A stretch of 33,614 bases of DNA, from positions 1 to 33,614 of the forward strand of contig CAYMSO010000014.1 of assembly GCA_964393185.1 (NCBI GenBank), given 5' to 3'. Of this stretch, positions 17,115 through 23,553 are shown in pieces. Below the pieces are notes generated by a model. The model made no database searches, was not told where the DNA came from, and saw nothing but the letters and a program-made list of their open reading frames with translations. Source of the stretch: CAYMSO01 sp964393185 (GTDB lineage: Bacteria > Patescibacteriota > Dojkabacteria > J137). Positions within the stretch are counted from its first letter, which is position 1. The number at the start of each line of letters is the position of its first letter. A program made the translations under genes and the position numbers.

Positions 17115-17148
17115 GAATCTACTGTCCTAACCGTTAGACGATGAGGCC
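17077..17148 (-). tRNA. tRNA-Glu (anticodon CTC)
   Basis: On the minus strand the sequence folds as a full cloverleaf. The acceptor stem is GGCCTCA with TGAGGTC (one G-U pair), discriminator A at 17077. The D arm is GTCT/GGAC, the anticodon arm is GTAGA-TTCTCAA-TCTAC with anticodon CTC, and the T arm is CGGAG-TTCGATT-CTCCG. The CCA end is not encoded. The overall pattern agrees with bacterial tRNA-Glu. The 3' half overlaps the end of the serine recombinase gene on the other strand, so this copy of the 3' half is likely carried by, or shared with, the element. Its promoter lies to the right, in host sequence. Confidence 0.95.
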
Positions 17149-17163
17149 GTTTAGAACTTCAGA

Positions 17164-17191
17164 ATTATACATCATTTAGTATAAGTGGAAA
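17164..17191 (-). promoter_or_regulatory. Promoter of the tRNA-Glu gene
   Basis: On the minus strand a TTTCCA -35 box (17186-17191) and a perfect TATAAT -10 box (17164-17169) are 16 bases apart. Transcription would begin about 8 bases before the mature tRNA 5' end at 17148. Confidence 0.6.
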
Positions 17192-17203
17192 ACATGTTTT
17201 AAA

Positions 17204-17347
17204 TTACCAAATTCTTAACTGTTTAAGTTTAGGTTTACCAAATCTACTCTTAATTATTTCTCTTAAGGCCTCAAAAAGCATGGTTTGAATTGTAGTTAAA
17301 TCAATAGCATTGGTTTTCTGATATAGGCGGCAAACAATAAATTTCAT
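17204..17347 (-). CDS. Possible 47-residue basic protein
   Basis: A short ORF beginning MKFIVCRLYQKTNAIDL and ending in a basic stretch (GKPKLKQLRIW). It is not recognised. It ends upstream of the tRNA promoter and overlaps, in ATGA fashion, an even shorter upstream ORF (MSNKAILHL). With no promoter or Shine-Dalgarno that stands out, it may be real, a gene remnant near the integration site, or chance. It occupies most of the otherwise empty 17149-17425 stretch. Confidence 0.25.
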   Translation of the reverse strand: MKFIVCRLYQKTNAIDLTTIQTMLFEALREIIKSRFGKPKLKQLRIW

Positions 17348-17425
17348 AAATGTAGGATTGCTTTATTACTCATTTTTATTGTCTTGTAATATATTTCTAA
17401 GCTAGTCAATATACAAACTTGTTAC

Positions 17426-18028
17426 TCAAAAACTATAACAATAAACACCTCTAACAATTCCCTCTATTCTAAAATCTTCTGCAGCCGCAAATGGAGGATA
17501 CTTTTCGTTTAGAGAAATTAACACAATTTGATCCCCTAATTTTTGAAATTTTTTTATTAATGCTTCTCCATTATTAACACATACTATTATATCTCCACTG
17601 GATGCATTGTTAGTTTTTTTAGCAATAACTAAATCTGATTCATTGATTTTAGGAAACATAGAATCCCCCTTTGCTTTTACCATAAATGCTTCCGATGAAG
17701 GAAACCCTAATATTCTAGATGAAATTGGTACCCGCTCTATTGGTTCGTTTTCGAGAATACTGCCCTTAGGACCGCATTGTGCTAGCCCATACAAATTAAG
17801 GTACGTGATTAACTTTTCCGGAGATTCCGAAAGCACTTGATAATCTCTTGGATTTGCTGGATTTCTCCTTAGATAACCAAGTTTTTCTAGCTGCTGAATA
17901 TGATGATAAACAACGCTGGTAGAAGAAAGTTCAAGCTCCTCTTGTAATTCTCTGATTGTGAGAGGTTGTTCAATATTATTTTTGAGCAAATCTAAAAGCT
18001 TTTGTTGAGTTTGGTGAAGTTTTTTCAT
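17426..18028 (-). CDS. lexA: LexA-type SOS repressor
   Basis: A 200-residue protein with a winged HTH at about 1-65 (LTIRELQEELELSSTSVVYHHI), and a S24 autoprotease domain. The catalytic Ser is in KGDSM (Ser123) and the Lys in EALIKKF (Lys159). The predicted self-cleavage bond is Cys85-Gly86 in LAQCGPKG, a Cys-Gly site as in UmuD and some LexA proteins, rather than the more usual Ala-Gly. LexA represses DNA-damage genes until RecA filaments trigger its cleavage. The promoter places the transcription start at or next to the ATG, and a three-half-site operator overlaps its -35 box, so the gene is probably self-repressed. Identity is good; other targets in the genome are unknown. Confidence 0.85.
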   Translation of the reverse strand: MKKLHQTQQKLLDLLKNNIEQPLTIRELQEELELSSTSVVYHHIQQLEKLGYLRRNPANPRDYQVLSESPEKLITYLNLYGLAQCGPKGSILENEPIERVPISSRILGFPSSEAFMVKAKGDSMFPKINESDLVIAKKTNNASSGDIIVCVNNGEALIKKFQKLGDQIVLISLNEKYPPFAAAEDFRIEGIVRGVYCYSF

Positions 18029-18034
18029 GCTTTA

Positions 18035-18063
18035 ATACTATCCAAATCGCAACTGTATGTCAA
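18035..18063 (-). promoter_or_regulatory. lexA promoter, leaderless arrangement
   Basis: On the minus strand, a perfect TTGACA (18058-18063) and TAGTAT (18035-18040) are 17 bases apart. Only six bases lie between the -10 box and the ATG at 18028, so the mRNA should begin on or next to the start codon. Confidence 0.75.
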
Positions 18064-18094
18064 GAACAAGTTGAAATGTTCTACTTTTTGTTCT
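18063..18094. promoter_or_regulatory. Candidate LexA operator of three half-sites
   Basis: In minus-strand orientation, AGAACA (18089-18094), AGAACA (18077-18082) and TGTTCT (18063-18068) occur in a row. The last two form an inverted pair with an 8-base spacer; the first two are direct copies 12 bases apart. The inner half-site touches the lexA -35 box. The geometry resembles SOS boxes (GAAC-like half-sites), so autoregulation is likely. Confidence 0.6.
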
Positions 18095-18134
18095 AGAATG
18101 TATTTAGAATCATGCCAAAAGTAATTAGATATTA

Positions 18135-18163
18135 TTGCCACAAGCAGATTCAATACTTAATTT
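18135..18163 (+). promoter_or_regulatory. Promoter of the gene at 18178
   Basis: TTGCCA (18135-18140) and TAATTT (18158-18163) are 17 bases apart, giving a start around 18170 and a leader of only about 8 bases. The -10 box is weak, so confidence is moderate. It lies close to the LexA operator and might be subject to it. Confidence 0.4.
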
Positions 18164-18177
18164 ATTAGATTAAAACA

Positions 18178-18471
18178 ATGATAGCCATAGCAAATAAAAT
18201 TTTTTCTGGACCTTTAACATCCACTGACGATATTCAACACCAAAGCGGAGTCTTCGCTATATTAACTATAAACAATTTTGGTCGATACGAAATTATAGAT
18301 ATAGGAGGCAGTAGTGACATAAAAACTACCATAGATCTTTATTATAGATCTCGTTATTGGGATGAGTATAGAAAAAAAGGCTTATTCTATGCTGTATATT
18401 ACTCTGAGCTAGATGAATGGTCAGGAATGGAGAGTACTTTAAGAAATATGTATGCAAATTTTGTGGTTTAG
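18178..18471 (+). CDS. Unrecognised 97-residue protein, possible degenerate GIY-YIG-like fold
   Basis: The protein begins MIAIANKIFSGPLT and has a beta-rich core GVFAILTINNFGRYEIIDIGGSSDIKTTI, then YAVYYSELDEWSGMESTLRNMY. The order (strand, strand, helix, strand, Glu-containing helix) recalls the GIY-YIG nuclease fold and the small orphan family that resembles it, but the signature GIY and YIG motifs are not intact, so nuclease activity cannot be claimed. It is 10 bases upstream of the NUDIX gene and divergent from lexA; both could belong to the same transcript. Function unknown. Confidence 0.55.
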   Translation: MIAIANKIFSGPLTSTDDIQHQSGVFAILTINNFGRYEIIDIGGSSDIKTTIDLYYRSRYWDEYRKKGLFYAVYYSELDEWSGMESTLRNMYANFVV

Positions 18472-18480
18472 AATAGGCAT

Positions 18481-18939
18481 ATGATAGAAAATGATATTAA
18501 TTTGCATATTGTTTTAGTTCAGGCTTGGATTTATAAACACGGTAAATTCTTAATGTCTCAAAGATCCCTTTTAGATAAGCAAGCTCCTGGAATGTGGTCT
18601 ATTCCAGGAGGCAAAGTTGATCTAGACCTAGGCCCAAACGTTGTAGAAAATACTCTTAAAAAAGAAATTTTAGAAGAAGTAAATCTAAGAATACAGGGTA
18701 ATTTGAAGTATTTAGGAAGCCAGTCATTTATAAGATCTAGCGGGCATCACGTTGTAAGCTTAACCTTTATTGCAATGTATAAATCAGGTAAGGCAAAGCC
18801 TCTAGAGGATCAAGAAGCTGTAAAATGGATGACTGTAGAGGAAATTGAGGCCACCATCAATTTTACAAATGGACCACAACATTTTGCACCGTTCATTATT
18901 CAACTCAAACAATTTGTTTCTAATCAATTTGACGAGTAG
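18481..18939 (+). CDS. NUDIX hydrolase
   Basis: A 152-residue protein with a NUDIX fold. The box starts GGKVDLDLGP, extends to KKEILEEVNL, and keeps the conserved Gly, the REXXEE-equivalent KEILEE glutamates and the flanking hydrophobic residues. The preceding strand QAWIYKHGKFLMSQRS and the later HHVVSLTFIAMYKSG fit MutT-like members. NUDIX enzymes hydrolyse nucleoside diphosphates linked to other groups; the substrate is not evident. It starts 9 bases after the preceding stop, and MazG-like and nucleotidase genes follow, so a housecleaning role toward damaged or excess nucleotides is plausible. Confidence 0.85.
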   Translation: MIENDINLHIVLVQAWIYKHGKFLMSQRSLLDKQAPGMWSIPGGKVDLDLGPNVVENTLKKEILEEVNLRIQGNLKYLGSQSFIRSSGHHVVSLTFIAMYKSGKAKPLEDQEAVKWMTVEEIEATINFTNGPQHFAPFIIQLKQFVSNQFDE

Positions 18940-18974
18940 AATCTTTAGTAAATTCTATTTTTTACTAACTAAAT

Positions 18975-19331
18975 ATGGATAAATATGATCAGCTAATCAA
19001 AGCTATTATTGATTTCGAAAGAGCAAGAGGGTGGGAAAATAGCAGGCATGAAGATCTAGCCAAATCAGTTGTAATTGAGGCAGCTGAACTATTAGAACAT
19101 TTTCAGTGGCATACCAATAAGGTTTTAGATGAGTCAAAAGTAAACGAAGTATCATTTGAGGCCGCCGATATCTTAATTTATTTAATTGCTTTTTGCGATA
19201 AGTTAGAGATCGATTTATTTGATACAGTCAATAGAAAATTAAAGTTTCTTGAAGAGAAGTATCCTGTGGATTTGATAAAGGATAAAGGAGAAAAAGCATA
19301 CTACGATCAAAAGAAAAAATATAGACAATAA
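18975..19331 (+). CDS. MazG-like nucleotide pyrophosphohydrolase
   Basis: A 118-residue all-helical protein of the MazG/dCTPase type. The metal-binding EExxE-type segment is in VIEAAELLEHFQW and the second acidic motif in EAADILIYLIAFCDKLEID; such pairs bind Mg2+ and hydrolyse NTP or dNTP to the monophosphate and PPi. The start gives MDKYDQLIKAIIDFERARGW, whose arginine-aromatic segment is typical of this family. It lies 35 bases after the NUDIX gene and 71 before the HAD nucleotidase gene, which together could strip unwanted nucleotides. Family assignment is good; substrate is inferred only by class. Confidence 0.85.
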   Translation: MDKYDQLIKAIIDFERARGWENSRHEDLAKSVVIEAAELLEHFQWHTNKVLDESKVNEVSFEAADILIYLIAFCDKLEIDLFDTVNRKLKFLEEKYPVDLIKDKGEKAYYDQKKKYRQ

Positions 19332-19402
19332 GCAGTATAATTAATTGCTATTGAATTATCATTCTAACTGGGCAAAGGCCAACTTCTTTCTTTTGTTTAT
19401 AA

Positions 19403-19948
19403 ATGTTAACATCAGGTAATTATTTTAATACCTTGAGAATAGGACTAGATTTTGATGATGTAATAGTAGACACAATTTCTGCAAAAGATACCTACCTTGC
19501 GAATGCATTGGGAGTGAATTACCTCGAAGACCCAGAATACTTAGTTACAAAAAGGAAATTTTATAGTGATATAGAAGCAAGTTTAGATTTATTAAAACCG
19601 TTACCCGATGCTGCCGAGGTAATTAGCAGACTATGTATATATGGTCACGAAATTAGAATTGTAACAGCTCGTGGTAGTGAATCAGAACTACTTATTCCTC
19701 AAACGATTTTAGTCAGACTTCAATTGAATATACCAGTCTTTGGCGTAGGTTATCAAAATAACAAGTTGAGTTATCTGAAAGGGTTTAACATTTTTATGGA
19801 TGATGATCCTAAAAATTTAAAAACACTCGAAGAGGAAATACCAAATTTATACTTAATGTCTACCCAAGAAAATATCAAACTAGTAACCAATTGTATTAGA
19901 GTTAGTTCTTGGCTTGAGTTCGAAGAATTGGTTTTAAAGGAATCATAA
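19403..19948 (+). CDS. HAD-superfamily nucleotidase-like phosphatase
   Basis: A 181-residue HAD-fold protein. Motif I is LDFDDVIVDT with the nucleophile Asp and the general acid two residues later, motif II is the Thr in VTARGSE, and the acidic motif IV is FMDDDPKN. A Lys lies in the NNKLSYLKG segment between them. Overall it resembles 5'(3')-deoxyribonucleotidases (NT5C-type), which remove phosphate from nucleoside monophosphates. This fits the two upstream nucleotide hydrolases in the same direction. The start at 19403 gives MLTSGNYFNTLRIGLDF; a later Met is not available before motif I. Activity is likely, exact substrate is not. Confidence 0.7.
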   Translation: MLTSGNYFNTLRIGLDFDDVIVDTISAKDTYLANALGVNYLEDPEYLVTKRKFYSDIEASLDLLKPLPDAAEVISRLCIYGHEIRIVTARGSESELLIPQTILVRLQLNIPVFGVGYQNNKLSYLKGFNIFMDDDPKNLKTLEEEIPNLYLMSTQENIKLVTNCIRVSSWLEFEELVLKES

Positions 19949-19979
19949 CGAATAGAAATTTGAATTTAGTTACTATCAC

Positions 19980-20008
19980 TTGATTTATTCTTCGTATTAA
20001 TGTATTAT
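19980..20008 (+). promoter_or_regulatory. Promoter of the YerC-like gene, leaderless arrangement
   Basis: TTGATT (19980-19985) and TATTAT (20003-20008) are 17 bases apart. The ATG at 20015 is six bases past the -10 box, so transcription should begin on it. This also rejects an ATG at 20000, which would lie upstream of the -10 box. Confidence 0.6.
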
Positions 20009-20014
20009 TACACT

Positions 20015-20317
20015 ATGACAAATAATTGGTATAACCAAAAATCAGAAAATTTATTTAATGCATTTTTACAGTTAAAAACTACAAAAGAAGTAGCCAATTT
20101 CTGTAGAGACCTAATGACAGAACCAGAAATAATTGAGTTTGCATCCAGATTTGAAGTCGCTCAAAAACTGTACGAAGGTTTACCTCAGAGAAAGGTTTCT
20201 GCACTTACTGGTGTTAGCATTGCTACTGTAACTCGAGTTAACCAATGGCTTAAACGAGGCATGAATGGCTACAAAACTGTTCTAGAAAAACTTCATCACC
20301 CTCGAAACGGAGGGTAA
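20015..20317 (+). CDS. YerC/YecD-type TrpR-related regulator
   Basis: A 100-residue protein starting MTNNWYNQKSENLFNAF, of the TrpR superfamily. The signature LFNAFLQLKTTKEVANFCRD, FASRFEVAQKLYEGLPQRKVSALTGVSIATVTRVNQWLKRG contains the HTH (KVSALTGVSIATVTRVNQWL) and matches the YerC/YecD group rather than true TrpR. The start at 20015 is chosen because the promoter runs up to it. The tail ends in a GG doublet just before the stop, and its last coding bases form the first arm of an attenuator-shaped leader for the next gene. It probably controls the downstream 442-residue gene or amino-acid metabolism, but the target is unknown. Confidence 0.8.
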   Translation: MTNNWYNQKSENLFNAFLQLKTTKEVANFCRDLMTEPEIIEFASRFEVAQKLYEGLPQRKVSALTGVSIATVTRVNQWLKRGMNGYKTVLEKLHHPRNGG

Positions 20318-20370
20318 TAATATTAAACAAAAATTTACTACCCCTCCTCTGCTCTGCACAGGAGGTTTTT
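20299..20370 (+). terminator. Attenuator-shaped intergenic leader with a rho-independent terminator
   Basis: Four alternating C- and G-rich segments lie in order: CCCTC (20299-20303), GGAGGG (20309-20314), CCCCTCC (20341-20347) and AGGAGG (20360-20365). Segments 1-2 can pair, segments 3-4 form a hairpin with a 5-base loop and one C-C mismatch, followed by TTTTT (20366-20370), a classic terminator. Segment 2 can instead pair with segment 3 (GGAGGG with CCCTCC), which would dismantle the terminator. Segment 1-2 lies at the 3' end of the YerC-like coding region, so translation to its stop could affect the choice. The terminator is well supported; the switch is inferred. Confidence 0.6.
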
Positions 20371-20389
20371 AATTATTAACAATAATCCT

Positions 20390-21718
20390 ATGAAAGATTT
20401 TTTTGATGATTTAGCTATAGATAAAGAAATTGAAATTACTGCTGCAGGTCAGCTTGACCTTGATGTAGATTTAGATGGCAGTACTTTAAATATATTGCAG
20501 AACTTAGATATGCCTCAAACACAAAAGTTACTAGGGAGATTAGACTCTGCTCTTGTCAATTTATCTCAAGATGAAGCCATTCAAAAAGTAATTGAGTTTG
20601 AAAATGTTATATTACCAACAGTGCAAACCTTGTTGCCTACAGATCTAACAAACGGAGAGAAAAGTAAGACGATATCGGTTGCTTTTAATAGATACATTAA
20701 TTGTTTTACAGAACAAGATGAATATTTTGATTCAATACCCCAGTTAATTAATGATGCTCTCTCGGAATATAGACTACAGATACAGGAAGAAGCTTTGATG
20801 GGAAGGTTTTTAAACATGGAACCAGACAAAACTATTACTAAATTCCTAGAATCTAATTTTGATGGACCGGAAAATTATAGAGAGGCTTTAGCATTCTTAC
20901 TAACAATGGATATGGTAATAGCTTCTTCTTACAATGTAGAAAGAAGTGATGTGAATTGGCTACCGGTAATGGATGCATTTAAGAGTTCTCTCAAAGAAGA
21001 TAAGCCTGTAGTATTCTGGCAGTTTGCATGTATAGGAGGTCTAAATTATGATTATGATCCAAAGCAACCTTTTAGTATTCTTCCCCAACAACCAACAGTT
21101 TCTCAAACAATAACAGATACTATTGACGGTACTAAGATTTTAGAAAAAGTCCTAACTTCTTATAATATTGCTTTTGAAAATTTAATCTTGCTTGCAGATT
21201 CAGATCCTATACTTAAAATGAGGCTTGTACCAGAAAAGGTCGCAGAAATTGAAAAAGAGTTTGAATTTTTGACACAGGAATCATTGAATACGCTTAGGGA
21301 TTTTGTAAGACAAAATAGTAATGCTCAAGTAATTCGATTTAGTGATCTAGAAAAAGAAATATGGGGCAATTCATACTATACTGAATTAATTAGACAAGCT
21401 AGATTATTGAAGACACGAAAATACGAGAAACTGATTGAAGAAGAGGTTGCACGCATAAATTTTGCAAGCAATCGCAAAAATGGTTCAATACAAGAAGAAG
21501 AAATTATTAATTCAGCAATAATGGAGATTGTAATTTATGGTTTGCAAAAAATAACAATTGATAAATATTTCGGAAAACCAAATATTCTTATTCAAAATGA
21601 GTACCCTGCCAACTTTAGAGAAGCAAGATACCAGATTTTTGACGCCAGGAATACTCTACCAGTATTAAGATTATCGCCTTATGTTTATAGACCAGCCGTA
21701 TGGGCAAGATGGTTATAG
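20390..21718 (+). CDS. Unrecognised 442-residue protein
   Basis: No family is recognised. The N-terminal part is acidic and rich in leucine (DLDVDLDGSTLNILQNLD), then helical. The middle contains KPVVFWQFACIGGLNYDYDPKQP, a hydrophobic segment suggestive of a buried active-site strand, and later ENLILLADSDPILK and RLVPEKVAEIEKEFEFL. No membrane segment or signal peptide is seen. It follows an attenuator-like leader behind the YerC-like gene and precedes a PIG-L deacetylase by 27 bases, so it is probably co-transcribed with the deacetylase. An enzyme of small-molecule metabolism is plausible from the company only. Confidence 0.5.
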   Translation: MKDFFDDLAIDKEIEITAAGQLDLDVDLDGSTLNILQNLDMPQTQKLLGRLDSALVNLSQDEAIQKVIEFENVILPTVQTLLPTDLTNGEKSKTISVAFNRYINCFTEQDEYFDSIPQLINDALSEYRLQIQEEALMGRFLNMEPDKTITKFLESNFDGPENYREALAFLLTMDMVIASSYNVERSDVNWLPVMDAFKSSLKEDKPVVFWQFACIGGLNYDYDPKQPFSILPQQPTVSQTITDTIDGTKILEKVLTSYNIAFENLILLADSDPILKMRLVPEKVAEIEKEFEFLTQESLNTLRDFVRQNSNAQVIRFSDLEKEIWGNSYYTELIRQARLLKTRKYEKLIEEEVARINFASNRKNGSIQEEEIINSAIMEIVIYGLQKITIDKYFGKPNILIQNEYPANFREARYQIFDARNTLPVLRLSPYVYRPAVWARWL

Positions 21719-21745
21719 TAGATTAATTTTTATTATTAAACTTAT

Positions 21746-22411
21746 ATGAAAAAAGAATTAATTATGGCTTTTGGTTCTCACCCAGATGATGTAGAAGCAG
21801 GTTGTGGAGGAACACTGGCATTACTAAATAAACAAAACTTTGAATCCATAATCGTAGATATGAGTCAAGGAGAAGCAGGAGCAGGTACTGTAAAACAAAG
21901 ACAAAAGGAAGCCAGAAATGCCCAAAAGATTCTGGGTAGTAAAGCTCGAATTAATTTGAACCTCCCTGACAGTAAAATGAGTTTAGATCAAGCATCTATC
22001 CTAAAAGTAAGAGAAACATTGAAAACATACAAACCAGAAATTATCTTACTACCTTATGGTCGGGATATTCACAGAGATCACATCGTAACAACAAAAATAA
22101 TCGAAAATGCATTGTTCGAAGAGAGATTGAATGGTTATAATCCACAACTTATTTTGTATTACATTCTGGATTATTTTGTTGCGCCTACTTTAATTATAGA
22201 TATTACAAATACATGGGAAATCAAAGTTAAATCACTGGAAGCACACGAGTCTCAAATCGAAAGTGATGATTACGATAGATTTATTTGTAAACCATTCGCG
22301 ACTACAATGGGGCAACTGGGTAATTGTGCTTATGGTGAAGGATTCTTGAGCCAAACCCCACTAGTATCTACAAACATCGTTGGGTTTTCTAACTTGCTAT
22401 TGCTAAGCTAG
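21746..22411 (+). CDS. PIG-L family (LmbE/BshB-like) deacetylase
   Basis: A 221-residue zinc-dependent de-N-acetylase. The zinc-binding motif AFGSHPDDVEAGCGG is at residues 8-22, and the third histidine is in YGRDIHRDHIV. These are diagnostic for PIG-L/LmbE proteins, which remove acetyl groups from GlcNAc conjugates. The closest well-known bacterial role is bacillithiol synthesis (BshB), but nothing else of that pathway is in the window, so the substrate is open. The gene is 27 bases downstream of the orphan 442-residue gene. A hairpin-rich intergenic region and a terminator follow. Confidence 0.85.
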   Translation: MKKELIMAFGSHPDDVEAGCGGTLALLNKQNFESIIVDMSQGEAGAGTVKQRQKEARNAQKILGSKARINLNLPDSKMSLDQASILKVRETLKTYKPEIILLPYGRDIHRDHIVTTKIIENALFEERLNGYNPQLILYYILDYFVAPTLIIDITNTWEIKVKSLEAHESQIESDDYDRFICKPFATTMGQLGNCAYGEGFLSQTPLVSTNIVGFSNLLLLS

Positions 22412-22458
22412 TTTGTTTTTTGATAAATAGTGAGTTATATTAGGGTGTTTAAGGATCA

Positions 22459-22508
22459 ATTGCGGTAGCGATATTACTCCCGAGCCAATGGGAATTATAG
22501 CTGCCAAT
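22459..22508 (+). other. Structured intergenic hairpin A
   Basis: ATTG/CAAT (22459-22462 with 22505-22508), GTAGC/GCTGC (22465-22469 with 22500-22504, one G-U pair), ATA/TAT and TCCC/GGGA (22478-22481 with 22490-22493) stack into a hairpin with small bulges. The apical region AGCCAATGG (22483-22491) is complementary to one arm of hairpin C. No known riboswitch class is recognised. Confidence 0.45.
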
Positions 22509-22513
22509 AATAA

Positions 22514-22541
22514 AAAACTACGAACTGAAGTTCATAGTTTT
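22514..22541 (+). terminator. Probable rho-independent terminator of the PIG-L transcript
   Basis: AAAACTA/TAGTTTT and GAAC/GTTC form an 11-bp stem interrupted by one C-A mismatch and closed by a TGAA tetraloop. An A-run precedes and TTTT ends the hairpin, a typical terminator signature in this genome; it could act in both directions. Confidence 0.5.
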
Positions 22542-22571
22542 ATGTTGTTAATGAAGAAGCTTAATTAAAAG

Positions 22572-22616
22572 ACTAATCTCCATCCATTGGCTAAAGCCAA
22601 TGGTTTTAAGATTAGT
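22572..22616 (+). repeat. Long two-part hairpin C upstream of the inositol-phosphatase gene
   Basis: ACTAATCT (22572-22579) pairs with AGATTAGT (22609-22616), and CCATTGGC (22584-22591) pairs with GCCAATGG (22596-22603) around a TAAA loop; both stems are perfect. No T-run follows. Its left arm CCATTGGCT can instead pair with the apical segment of hairpin A. It could be a regulatory RNA element or a mobile-element remnant. Confidence 0.5.
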
Positions 22617-22672
22617 TTACAATAAAAATAATTACAACAAAGTTCTAAATATAATCAACTTGTTAAACCTAA

Positions 22673-23473
22673 ATGAAAGTAAATAAACTACATCCACAAA
22701 TTCTAAACATAGTTACAAAAGCTGGACAGATTGCTCTAGATAACTTTGAAACTATTCAAGACTCAAAATTTGATCTCAAAAAAGAACTAACAGTAAATGC
22801 CATAGTTACCAAAGTAGATAAAGAAATAAATAACTTTTTGATTGACTCTTTAAGTAAGATTTTCCCCGAAGCAGGATACATAGCCGAGGAATCTACTGAA
22901 CAAAGCTTAAAAGAGTATAACTGGATAATTGATCCTATAGATGGTACAGCAAATTATTTTAGAGGATTTGATATGTGGGGAATCTCTGTTGCACTATACA
23001 ATAATAACGATCCTGTATATGCAATACTCTATTTTCCTAGATGTGTAGAAAAATATTTTTATTTTATAAAAGATCGTGGTGTTTTTGATCAGAACAATAA
23101 ATTGCTTAAGCTAAAAAGTCAAAACTCATATAAACCTTCTTACATTGCAACGTTGGCAGATAAATCTCTAAGACAAAAAGTTATAAATCATATGTTTAGC
23201 AAAAACATGTCCCTCAAATCCTTTGGTGCATTTACTTACGATGGATATACTTTAATAAAAGGAAGCCTAGATTTAATTATTGCTTACGATCTATCGTGGT
23301 GGGATACAGCAGCAGTAATTCCTATGGTACAAGAATTAGGTTTAAGCATTAAGTATTTAGGCAGCGAGCCAGATATTTCTTTAAATCTGACTAAATATCC
23401 TGCTTTTATAGCTGGTAAACCAGAAATTGTAGAAAGCGTTTTTCAGGAAGTTCTGGAATTAGTTAAGTGTTAA
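22673..23473 (+). CDS. Inositol monophosphatase family phosphatase
   Basis: A 266-residue protein with all metal-binding motifs of the Li+-sensitive phosphatase family: EE at 72-73 (IAEEST), WIIDPIDGTANY at 84-94, and a C-terminal DLSWWDTAA segment. Members hydrolyse inositol monophosphate, histidinol phosphate, PAP or related sugar phosphates; the substrate cannot be chosen here. A TATAAT box at 22650-22655 gives a leader of about 10 bases. It stands alone between a structured intergenic region and an anchored protein gene. Confidence 0.85.
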   Translation: MKVNKLHPQILNIVTKAGQIALDNFETIQDSKFDLKKELTVNAIVTKVDKEINNFLIDSLSKIFPEAGYIAEESTEQSLKEYNWIIDPIDGTANYFRGFDMWGISVALYNNNDPVYAILYFPRCVEKYFYFIKDRGVFDQNNKLLKLKSQNSYKPSYIATLADKSLRQKVINHMFSKNMSLKSFGAFTYDGYTLIKGSLDLIIAYDLSWWDTAAVIPMVQELGLSIKYLGSEPDISLNLTKYPAFIAGKPEIVESVFQEVLELVKC

Positions 23474-23553
23474 TACCAATAACCTTAGAAATAAATAATT
23501 ACAACTATCATAAAAAGTGATATTATAAGGCCAATAATATTAAGATTACTTTC

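Noticed and set aside
1..17148. Relaxase or transfer origin
   Set aside because: No protein with a relaxase HUH or other nicking motif was found; these parts probably lie to the left of the window.
20000..20014. ATG at 20000 as start of the YerC-like gene
   Set aside because: It precedes the -10 box at 20003-20008, while the ATG at 20015 fits a leaderless start.
22459..22508. Known riboswitch class
   Set aside because: Only a bulged hairpin is present; no conserved core of a familiar riboswitch could be matched.
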